A DNA stretch of 64,000 bases, taken from contig JADJSV010000001.1 of the NCBI GenBank assembly GCA_016711505.1, forward strand, positions 558,001-622,000. The letters run 5' to 3'. Shown piece after piece: positions 9,430-17,185 of this stretch; position 1 is the first letter of the stretch, and every line of letters begins with the position of its first letter. A model generated the notes under the pieces. That model ran no database searches. It was not told where the DNA came from and saw only the letters and a program-made list of their open reading frames with translations. Position numbers and translations under genes: made by a program. This stretch comes from Bacteroidota bacterium (GTDB lineage: Bacteria; Bacteroidota; Bacteroidia; AKYH767-A; 2013-40CM-41-45).

Positions 9430-9858
9430 ATGTCAACCGAAAAAGTCCATAACTATCCATTCTCGGAATCGTCTCAACCACGACACCGCTTTGAGAACAT
9501 CGTCCTGATCGACGATGATACTGTGGATCTTTTTATCAATGAGACTATCCTAAGAGCTGCCGGAATTTCCAAAAACGTAAAAGTGCTTTCCAGTCCGGCT
9601 GATTTCATAAATCAACTCCTCAATACAGAACGTTTAAGTGATGTGCCTGAACTGATTTTCTTGAATCTGCAAATGAGAGGACTTCAGAATTTCGATTTCA
9701 TGACTGAATTCAATTCACTTTCTGACTTTATCAGAAACAAATGCAAGATCGTTGTCATCACTACTCATCCAATCGTAAAACTTATTTCTAATACCAGCAT
9801 CGTCCGGTATCTGCAAAAACCGCTCGATGTATTCCAATTAAAAGAATTTCTGCCGTAA
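9430..9858 (+). CDS. Degenerate response-regulator receiver domain (no phospho-acceptor Asp)
   Basis: 142 residues forming a single receiver domain and no output domain. The acidic pocket DDD (28-30) and the conserved Lys130 in LQKPL are present. The phospho-acceptor position in LIFLNLQMRG is Asn79 where the family has Asp, so phosphorylation in the usual way is not expected. Such pseudo-receivers often act by constitutive protein-protein contacts. No histidine kinase is adjacent. The fold assignment is good; a partner cannot be named. Confidence 0.75.
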   Translation: MSTEKVHNYPFSESSQPRHRFENIVLIDDDTVDLFINETILRAAGISKNVKVLSSPADFINQLLNTERLSDVPELIFLNLQMRGLQNFDFMTEFNSLSDFIRNKCKIVVITTHPIVKLISNTSIVRYLQKPLDVFQLKEFLP

Positions 9859-9893
9859 AATTCTACCCCTACTAACCCATAAAAATCTAACCC

Positions 9894-10073
9894 ATGGAAA
9901 TCATTCACAACCAAAACACCGCTCGCAAAAACGCATTCTCACATGTACGTGGCGGAAAAGACACTTCAGACATCCTGCGCGATGGAGAAAAAGATCTTCT
10001 TGGTCAAATGGCTCTTGCATTGACCGTGATCTACGGAGGCGAAATCAAAAGCCGCCGGGGATTAACAGCTTAA
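9894..10073 (+). CDS. Very small ORF, 59 residues, unknown
   Basis: Starts MEIIHNQNTARK and ends KSRRGLTA. It has a basic N-terminal third, a short hydrophobic helix (MALALTVIYGG) and a basic tail after the Gly-Gly. GC content and codon use match the flanking receiver gene rather than the AT-rich island, which argues that it is coding. The Gly-Gly before a basic tail is faintly like a double-glycine leader peptide, but no peptidase-transporter is near. Not recognised. Confidence 0.4.
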   Translation: MEIIHNQNTARKNAFSHVRGGKDTSDILRDGEKDLLGQMALALTVIYGGEIKSRRGLTA

Positions 10074-10135
10074 CAATTCTGACGAAACTGTTCTTGATCG
10101 ACTAACACGAAACACAACAAAAACAAAAAAACGTC

Positions 10136-10243
10136 ATGGAAAAAACTAAAATCAATATCCGCAGAAGTAAATTCGCATACTCAGTAATCGACTTCACTCT
10201 GCTTTTCGTTTTCATTCTTCTACTAATAAGAATGATCGAATAA
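10136..10243 (+). CDS. Very small membrane peptide, 35 residues, unknown
   Basis: Encodes a peptide with a basic start (MEKTKINIRRSKF) and one clear membrane-spanning stretch (FTLLFVFILLLI), and is followed by a terminator hairpin about 40 bp downstream. Small single-pass peptides of this kind are easily missed in annotation. It is 62 bp after the 59-residue ORF and may share its transcript. Coding status is uncertain because of the length. Confidence 0.35.
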   Translation: MEKTKINIRRSKFAYSVIDFTLLFVFILLLIRMIE

Positions 10244-10280
10244 TAAAAATAGTGTGGGTTTCAAACTATGAAAACCAGGA

Positions 10281-10327
10281 GCCGGGTGAGGTGTGGGTCC
10301 TTTTACCCCGGCTTTTTTTTCTTTTTT
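10281..10327 (+). terminator. Rho-independent-type terminator
   Basis: Stem GCCGGG (10281-10286) pairs with CCCGGC (10307-10312), with an extra internal pairing, and is followed directly by eight T and a further T-rich tract. It would end the transcript of the two small ORFs upstream. Confidence 0.7.
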
Positions 10328-10339
10328 CTTTTTTCTTTT

Positions 10340-10381
10340 CACTTTTCACTTTTCACTTTTCACTTTTCACTTTTCACTTTT
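10340..10381. repeat. Single arm of heptamer repeat, CACTTTT x6
   Basis: Six perfect tandem copies of CACTTTT with no matching left arm nearby. The same unit builds both arms at 38605-38749 and the right arm at 17053-17185. Here it abuts the acyl-CoA synthetase remnant, and the remnant's frame runs into it. Confidence 0.8.
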
Positions 10382-10518
10382 TATTGATTTACCTACAATC
10401 GCCACCTTAATCTCATTCAGGATAGTAGGATCATCTATATTGGAAAGAACTACATAATCAACGCCATTTGCAATATTTCTGATCACCGTAGTATCTTTCC
10501 TGATCGATTTTTGCTAAT
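10382..10518 (-). pseudogene. Remnant of an acyl-CoA synthetase C-terminus
   Basis: Reading the minus strand gives ISKNRSGKILR, then after a one-base frame break VIRNIANGVDYVVLSN followed by IDDPTILNEIKVAIVGKSI. The first part is the A10 lysine motif (K-x-RSGKI) of acetyl/propionyl-CoA synthetases, and the rest matches the usual last 35-40 residues of that family. Nothing of the preceding 550 or more residues is present. It lies head-to-head just upstream of the near-intact acs gene, so it is likely the tail of a deleted synthetase gene. I recognised it by motif only. Confidence 0.6.
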
Positions 10519-10613
10519 AATAGCTTAATTTCGAATATAAATATTCTTGATTAGCAAGAATTAGTTTTCCAGTATTACTTGAATTGATAAATTCGTAGAA
10601 TATTAATTCTACC

Positions 10614-12528
10614 ATGTCATACCCCTATCAAATAAGATCACTTGATCAATACCATTCTGCCTACAAGAAGAGCATTGAAAATCCTGAAAAGTTTTGGGAA
10701 GAAATTGCTGAAACTTTTTATTGGACAAAAAAATGGAACAATGTTCTTGAATGGAATTTTTCAGAACCAAAAATTAAGTGGTTTGAAGGAGGACAATTAA
10801 ATATTACTGAAAACTGTCTTGACAGACATATAGAAAAGTTAGGTAATACTCCGGCAATCATATGGGAACCGAACGATCCTGAAGAACATCATCGTGTTCT
10901 TACTTACAAAGAACTACTTTTCAAAGTAAAACAATTTTCGAATGTTCTGAAAAATAATGGTGTTCAGAAAGGTGATCGTGTCTGCATTTATATGGGAATG
11001 ATCCCAGAACTTGCAATTGCTGTTTTAGCCTGTGCCCGGATCGGAGCGATTCATTCAGTTGTATTTGGAGGTTTCTCAGCGCAATCGATTGCAGACCAGG
11101 TTACTCGATGCAAAAGCAGAATATATTGTTACCTGTGACGGTGCTTATCGCGGTGCAAAAGACATTCCTCTCAAGAATGTGATCGATGATGCATTGATCG
11201 CCTGTCGGTTCGTCAAAAGAGTTATTGTCTGTACCCGCACCCGCACACCGGTTTCGATGATCAAAGGCCGCGATGTATGGTGGGAAGATGAGATAAAGAA
11301 AGTAGAAACACAAGGCAATCCCGATTGTAAGGCCGAAGTGATGGATGCTGAAGACATCTTGTTCATACTTTATACATCCGGATCAACAGGAAAACCTAAA
11401 GGTGTTGTTCATACTACAGCAGGATATATGATCTGGGCAAACTACACGTTTGTAAATGTTTTCCAATATCAACCGGGCCAAATTCATTTCTGCACTGCAG
11501 ATATTGGATGGATCACAGGACATAGTTACATTTTGTATGGTCCCTTAAGTGCAGGTGGAACTACGTTGATGTTTGAAGGTATTCCTACATGGCCTGATGC
11601 CGGAAGGTTCTGGGATATTATTGACAAATACAAAGTAGACATTCTTTATACTGCTCCTACTGCCATTCGTAGTCTGATGGCATACGGATTGGATTTTGTG
11701 AATGGAAAAGATCTTTCATCATTAAAAGTTCTTGGAACTGTCGGCGAACCTATTAACGAAGAAGCGTGGCATTGGTATCATCAGAATATCGGAAAAGAAA
11801 AATGTCCGATCGTTGATACATGGTGGCAAACAGAGACCGGAGGCGTATTAATTTCTAATCTTGCCGGTGTTACTCCACACAAGCCTGCACACGCAACATT
11901 ACCACTTCCGGGAGTACAACCGATTCTAGTAGACGAGAATGGAAATGAAGTATTGGGGAATGGTGTCGGCGGAAATTTATGTATGAAATTCCCTTGGCCG
12001 GGAATTCTAAGAACGACCTATGGCGATCATGAGCGTTGCAAACTCAACTATTTTGCTACCTATGAAAATTTATATTTTACAGGAGACGGATGTTTGCGCG
12101 ATGAAGATGGAAATTACAGAATCACCGGACGTGTTGATGATGTATTAAACGTAAGTGGACACAGAATAGGAACCGCTGAAGTTGAAAATGCAATTAACAT
12201 GCACGCCGGTGTAGTTGAAAGCGCTGTTGTTGGTTATCCTCATGATATCAAAGGTCAGGGCATATATGCTTACGTGATCTATAATGGACATCATGGCGAC
12301 ATCAATCTTGCGCGACAGGATATCATACAAACAGTGAATCGCATTATCGGACCAATTGCTAAACCCGATAAAATTCAATTCGTATCAGGCTTACCAAAAA
12401 CAAGAAGCGGAAAGATCATGCGTCGGATTCTCAGAAAAATTGCAGAAGGAGAAACTTCGAATTTAGGTGACACTTCTACTCTGCTTGATCCGGGTGTTGT
12501 GGAAGAAATAAAAGTCGGGAAAGTTTAA
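10614..12528 (+). CDS. acs: Acetyl-CoA synthetase, frameshifted in this sequence
   Basis: Two overlapping frames (10614-11138 and the one ending at 12528) together give a normal-length AMP-forming acetyl-CoA synthetase of about 637 residues. It has the N-terminal ACS segment (YKKSIENPEKFWEEIAE), VFGGFSAQSIAD, the P-loop-like YTSGSTGKPKG, WWQTETGG, the hinge region TGRVDDVLNVSGHR and the catalytic A10 motif KTRSGKIMRR. The break is near 11096-11103. Dropping one C at 11096/11097 restores IADRLLDAKAEY; dropping A11103 restores IADQVLDAKAEY. The enzyme makes acetyl-CoA from acetate, CoA and ATP. With all motifs kept, the gene is probably functional in the cell. Confidence 0.88.
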
Positions 12529-12538
12529 CTTTCTTTAT

Positions 12539-13066
12539 TTACTTATTTATAATTCTCAAATATTCCACAAGGACCAACTTCTTCTTTGTATTGAGTTTGA
12601 TGAAACCCGATTAATTTGCGATAGATGATTCAGATCATGTGCAACCCATGTAGCTAATAAATTTCGTAATGTTACCCTACCGAACTTTGGATGAATTCCT
12701 TCTTTTTCCAGGTTTGATTCGTTGATCTTCTTTGATCGTAGAAATTCAAGATTCTTTTTCCGGGCAACATTGAATTCTTCTAATAACTGATTCATTGTTT
12801 TTCCTTTACTTTCTTCAAGTTGAGCAAAGCGATCGAATGGTTAAACGTTTTATTTCCGGAATCAGGATAAAATTATTTCTATTCTGGCTATCCAATCTGT
12901 ATTCTCTCCATGCAAAAAGATGACCTAAAGTTACATCAAACGGAGACCATGTTTCTTGTCCTTCATTGGCATGAATCCATTTTCTGAAAGATCTTTGAAC
13001 TGCAATTTCAAAATCAAAGGTGTCTTTTTCAAGAATTTGAATTGCTTCCTCTAAATTATATTTCAT
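12539..13066 (-). pseudogene. DinB-family protein broken by multiple small indels
   Basis: Pieces of one DinB-fold protein appear in successive frames: MKYNLEEAIQILEK, then TPLILKLQFKDLSEN, WIHANEGQETWSPFDV, LHGENTDWIARIEIILS, PFDRFAQLEESKGKTMNQ, LLEEFNVARKKNLEFLRS, and finally QYKEEVGP and EYLRIINK before a stop at 12539. At least six one- or two-base insertions or deletions separate them, while the residues themselves look well kept. Intact relatives in Bacteroidota are about 165-175 residues, putative metal-binding four-helix proteins. The gene is either a very recent pseudogene or poorly resolved sequence. Confidence 0.75.
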
Positions 13067-13086
13067 AATTCAAACAAATTAAAGTT

Positions 13087-13881
13087 TCAAAGTGGAAACT
13101 GCACCCCAGCTGAGAGTATAAATTCTGCAGTATAAAATGAATGGTTAGCTCTTCCTGTTCCTATAGTAAGTACATTAGTATAATTTGCGTAAGTTCCTTT
13201 AACCATACCTTCAGCAAAAAAATACTTTCCATATTCATATCTTAATCCCATTTCCATTCCTGTCACATATCCGGCAACGTGAAAAACATTATCTAACCGC
13301 TCGCCAAATAAGGTTACGTCAGTCTTAGGAATCACAACTCCCCCGCCTATCTTGCCCACTAAACTAAACACATGATTATTACTTTTTGAAGTGTGAAACC
13401 GATGCTTCTTCAGAAAATTGATCATAAGAAAATTTGCACCATTGGTATGTTCAAACCTTAAAAAACCGGGAGTGATCAGAGTATCTACATCATAATATTG
13501 TTCATGGATAAATCCGGTCAAATGTGCTACCTGATAATCATGCATGACATATTTTGTATGATCAAAATTTATTTCAATTCCGAGATCATTTGCATCGTTA
13601 AAATAATAACCTAGTCTGTAAACATACTGCGGAATGGAAATATCTGAATTAAGTATCTGATCATAACCGGGACGATCAGATGCTTCTACACCGTACAAAG
13701 TGAAATCATAATTGTCAGTGCCGGCATCCTTAAAATGAAGATCACTTTTTGAAAAATAATCTTTATTATAGCCCCAGGCAAAATAAAATCTGCCTTTCGT
13801 TTTTTCTTTTACAAATTCCTGAGCATTTGCATTCAATGCAAAACTTATAATACTAAGAAATACTAATTTGAACTTATTCAT
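13087..13881 (-). CDS. Putative outer-membrane beta-barrel protein
   Basis: 264 residues from the ATG at 13881, chosen because it directly starts a signal peptide (KLVFLSIISFALNANAQ). The longer ORF adds an unlikely polar leader. The mature protein is rich in alternating aromatic strands (FYFAWGYNKDYF, YRLGYYFNDANDLGIEI) and ends with a hydrophobic strand (ILSAGVQFPL), as expected for an 8- to 12-stranded porin-like barrel. I do not recognise a specific family. It stands alone between convergent or co-directional neighbours. Confidence 0.65.
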   Translation of the reverse strand: MNKFKLVFLSIISFALNANAQEFVKEKTKGRFYFAWGYNKDYFSKSDLHFKDAGTDNYDFTLYGVEASDRPGYDQILNSDISIPQYVYRLGYYFNDANDLGIEINFDHTKYVMHDYQVAHLTGFIHEQYYDVDTLITPGFLRFEHTNGANFLMINFLKKHRFHTSKSNNHVFSLVGKIGGGVVIPKTDVTLFGERLDNVFHVAGYVTGMEMGLRYEYGKYFFAEGMVKGTYANYTNVLTIGTGRANHSFYTAEFILSAGVQFPL

Positions 13882-13990
13882 ATAATCTGGGCAATTAATT
13901 CTGCCACGCAAAGAAACAAAAAATATAGTCTTTAGTCAGACCTATTTCGCAAATTCATTTAAACATTATTAAGTGCGAATGCGCCCTTTT

Positions 13991-15352
13991 TCAATCAGTT
14001 TTGACAAATTTTGCTAAATAACTAGATTTAGTTGTTGTGATTTTCATCACATACCAGCCAGAAATCAGATCGCTGATATAAATAACATTATTTAGGTGAA
14101 TATCGTTTTTTATGATCTTGCCATCGATTGAGTATATCTGAATAGATAGAATCTCATTTAACGGTAAAGCTATCTCTAAAAAATCCTTTGCCGGATTCGG
14201 ATAAACAGAAATTACCGAGAAGAATTCTTCAACAGAATTTGGAGGACAATTTTGCAAAACCCCGTTCAGTCGATTGAAACTTCCTTTGTATGCCTGTAAA
14301 AAAATGTTTGCAAGAGTATCGTCGTGAATGATGAGAACATTTTCATCGTTCTTTGTTTCTGCAGCTGTAGTCCAGTTATGTGTTCCGACTTCTACAACAG
14401 GATCAGAATTTGGATCACATGCATCTACGATCATATACTTACTATGGAAAATAGAATCAGGATGTGTAAATACCTTGAGATCATTTCCCATTACCGGTGA
14501 AAGTATCGTGTGTGCATTGAATCCAATGCTATACTGATCCATGATTCCGGTGACCTTAACGCCCTGATTGATCTTGTAAACAATTGTATCAGCAATATCA
14601 GGACGGGTAAATGTATAAACACCAAAATTGAGGTCGTTGTCGGCAGAATTAATAACATTGATCAAGTGCGAATTCGTATTATCGGAAGGACTAAAATATA
14701 ATTCAACTGTCTTCCCTTCCACCTGAAAATAATGTTGCGTATTATTCGTCTTAAAGGGGCCAAACCTTGAGGCACTTGTATCAGGTGTCATTCCTGTACT
14801 TCCCCACATCTCATTAAACTCTTCCAGATAAGTCTGAGCAAGTGGTTGATCATTTATGATCACAAGATTATTTTCATCTTCATTTATCTGATCAGCATTC
14901 CAGTTAGCAGAACCTGTAAATACCATGGCATCTGCAGGATCAGATGAATTAGCATCGAAGATCACAAATTTGTGATGCATAATAGCATACAATGCAGACG
15001 TTGGTGATGCTAAAGTCGGAATCGAACTATTTAACAAGGACAGACCGGTATTTCCAACACCACCGCAATAGATCCATCGAACCTGCCTGCCATTTGCCTG
15101 AGCCTGATTTACTGCATTTGCAATGTTCGACATCTGACCATATTGATCGTAACTGAAAACAGCTATGTCAATTGAGTACTTTGCTCTCTGAATGTAAGCG
15201 ATCAAGGTGTCATCATATGACCGATCCAGATAAACTGCATTCACTCCGGTTGAAATAGTCGTATCGACCGGTTGAGTCGAATAGACTTTAATTTTATTTT
15301 GCCCGGATACGACTATAGGAAACAATAGGATCAGTAAAAGTATATTTTTCAT
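13991..15352 (-). CDS. Secreted phospholipase D-like protein with T9SS sorting domain
   Basis: 453 residues from the ATG at 15352, which opens a signal peptide (MKNILLLILLFPIVVSGQ). Two HKD half-sites are present: HHKFVIFD...GSANW and HSKYMIVD...GTHNW, the paired H-x-K-x4-D motifs of the phospholipase D/nuclease superfamily. The last 80 residues start with VYPNPAKDFLEIALP and are a type A T9SS C-terminal sorting domain, so the enzyme should be exported to the surface or medium. The substrate could be phospholipid or nucleic acid; the PLD-like nucleases of this type are not distinguishable by eye. Confidence 0.88.
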   Translation of the reverse strand: MKNILLLILLFPIVVSGQNKIKVYSTQPVDTTISTGVNAVYLDRSYDDTLIAYIQRAKYSIDIAVFSYDQYGQMSNIANAVNQAQANGRQVRWIYCGGVGNTGLSLLNSSIPTLASPTSALYAIMHHKFVIFDANSSDPADAMVFTGSANWNADQINEDENNLVIINDQPLAQTYLEEFNEMWGSTGMTPDTSASRFGPFKTNNTQHYFQVEGKTVELYFSPSDNTNSHLINVINSADNDLNFGVYTFTRPDIADTIVYKINQGVKVTGIMDQYSIGFNAHTILSPVMGNDLKVFTHPDSIFHSKYMIVDACDPNSDPVVEVGTHNWTTAAETKNDENVLIIHDDTLANIFLQAYKGSFNRLNGVLQNCPPNSVEEFFSVISVYPNPAKDFLEIALPLNEILSIQIYSIDGKIIKNDIHLNNVIYISDLISGWYVMKITTTKSSYLAKFVKTD

Positions 15353-15501
15353 TCTTATGCAAAGAAAAGAAATATTTGCAACCGCATTTAATAAAGATAT
15401 TAAAAGATAAAATTTATGCATTTGCAATTGAAATATTCTTTTATATATTCACATCTGTTATTTTTACAAAAAAAAATAGCAAATCATAAAACACACCACA
15501 C

Positions 15502-17049
15502 ATGAAAAAAATCACTTACTTACTCTCAATCGTTATCCTTTTTGTTGGCTGTAATCCTGAAGAAACAACTGTTTCACCGGAGTTACAAACCGGTCCTTTA
15601 CTTGTCCAAAAACAAATCACTTCTGAAATTCCCTCCGGAGAGCCTTATACCCAAAAAGAGATCGATAAATATATGTACGATAAAGTTCAGACAACAGCAG
15701 ACTTTTCATGGGAAAATAGCGATCTGAAAATTCTGACCAGTGCTGCAAAGATCACAAATCTTGTTGCCATCGGATATCAACCTGCCGGAAAAAAAGATGT
15801 GAGGAATGAACTTCACCGAACAAATATAAAATCAAAGGAGTGGAAAGCTGTTCACGATGCCATTATCGAACTTGTAGTGATGGATCTGAGAAAAGCGGGA
15901 AATGAAAATGTGACACCTGAAAATATAGTTTCAGAAGATGACAATACGCTTCCGATAATTGTCTTCAAAATTTCTGACAAATCTATTCTTACAAAATTGT
16001 ATAATCTCGAAAACGTACGTTACATTGAACCTTTCGGTTACTGGCCTACTACTTATATAAACGAACGAGTTGCTTCTTCTTCCGGTTGTTCGGGTTCCAG
16101 TCAGGCTTTGAATGCAAGTGATTATACTACGATAACACCGGGATGTAAAATGTCATGGAATTTCAACAACGTTAATGTTCCTGCAGCCTGGAATATTGCC
16201 CAGGGATTAGGAATTACTGTTGGCGTTATTGATGCCGGTATCAGTTCGAGCCAGACATTACTTGGAAGTAATTTCAACAATGGCGAATCTAATGTCGGAA
16301 GAACATTAACCACTGATTACACTTACGGATCTACGGCTTTCACAAGCTGTACACATGGAACAAGCATGAGTGGAATTGTTGCCGGTCCGAGAAATAACCT
16401 TGGTGGCCCAACCGGTGTTGCTTACAAAGCTAATCTGCATTTTATCCGTGGTTGCAGTGATGTTGTACTCGACGAATCCGCTGAGTTAAGTGGCGTCAGA
16501 AATGCTTTGGTAAGAATGGGAAATATGATTCCGTTAAAGATCATCAGCATGTCAGTCGGAACTCCATTTAGCAGTAGTACTCTACTTGATGGAGTATCTT
16601 ATGCTTCAGGAAAAGGCAAACTGCTTTTTGCAGCAGCTGGAACATCTTTTAGCTGGACTTCGTGGTGGGGAGTAATTTATCCTGCTAACTATTCACAATG
16701 TGTTGCAGTGACGGGAGTAAAAGAAAATGGAAATACCTGCAACGATTGTCATGATGGTAGTCAGGTTGACCTTACAATTCCAATGGCAAGAAATACAAAC
16801 AGTTCAAGAACTACTTTGTCTTTACCAATGAGTGGTTATAATCCAAGCTACGTAGGCGGTTCATCTTGCGCAACTGCAATGACAGCCGGTGTTGCTGCAT
16901 TGGTCTGGTCAGTGAATCCCAGTCTTACATCTTCACAAGTCCTGTCTTGCCTAAAAGGTACTGCACAATTCTACCCCAACTTATCCGGCAGTAAAGGCTA
17001 TGGAAATGTCAATGCCTACGCGGCGGTGATGATGGCAAGCGGGTTGTAA
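15502..17049 (+). CDS. S8 subtilisin-like serine protease, lipoprotein
   Basis: 515 residues with a lipoprotein signal (lipobox LFVGC, Cys17), a prodomain of about 170 residues and an S8 catalytic domain. The triad is visible as Asp244 (GVIDAGI), His285 (THGTSMSGIVAG) and Ser455 (GGSSCATAMTAG). The usual oxyanion-hole Asn after AAAG is replaced by Thr (AAAGTS, Thr381), which may weaken or alter catalysis. Many Cys residues in the catalytic domain could form disulfides. It is predicted to be anchored to the outer membrane and to cleave extracytoplasmic proteins. Converges on a TonB-type receptor gene. Confidence 0.9.
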   Translation: MKKITYLLSIVILFVGCNPEETTVSPELQTGPLLVQKQITSEIPSGEPYTQKEIDKYMYDKVQTTADFSWENSDLKILTSAAKITNLVAIGYQPAGKKDVRNELHRTNIKSKEWKAVHDAIIELVVMDLRKAGNENVTPENIVSEDDNTLPIIVFKISDKSILTKLYNLENVRYIEPFGYWPTTYINERVASSSGCSGSSQALNASDYTTITPGCKMSWNFNNVNVPAAWNIAQGLGITVGVIDAGISSSQTLLGSNFNNGESNVGRTLTTDYTYGSTAFTSCTHGTSMSGIVAGPRNNLGGPTGVAYKANLHFIRGCSDVVLDESAELSGVRNALVRMGNMIPLKIISMSVGTPFSSSTLLDGVSYASGKGKLLFAAAGTSFSWTSWWGVIYPANYSQCVAVTGVKENGNTCNDCHDGSQVDLTIPMARNTNSSRTTLSLPMSGYNPSYVGGSSCATAMTAGVAALVWSVNPSLTSSQVLSCLKGTAQFYPNLSGSKGYGNVNAYAAVMMASGL

Positions 17050-17052
17050 ATA

Positions 17053-17185
17053 GTGATAATTGAATAGTTGAATAATTAATAGTGAATAATGGGCTTCGTG
17101 GGAAGATAATTACAAGTTGTAAGTAGTTTCCTACGTAGCCAATTTTTCACTTTTCACTTTTCACTTTTCACCTTTCACCTTTCGC
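17053..17185. repeat. Heptamer-arm hairpin with CACTTTT arm and CTACGTAGCC core
   Basis: The left side has degenerate GAATAGT/GAATAAT heptamers (17060-17090), then GGCTTCGTGGGAA, and after a spacer TTTCCTACGTAGCC, which pairs with it. The right arm is CACTTTT/CACCTTT repeats (17147-17181). It lies between convergent genes. The core resembles those at 3272-3294 and 56162-56186 even though the arms differ in sequence. Confidence 0.8.

Noticed and set aside
9894..10073. Double-glycine bacteriocin precursor
   Set aside because: No peptidase-containing ABC transporter or modification gene is nearby; the Gly-Gly alone is weak evidence.
11101..11366. Minus-strand ORFs inside acs
   Set aside because: They are shadows of the acs coding strand.
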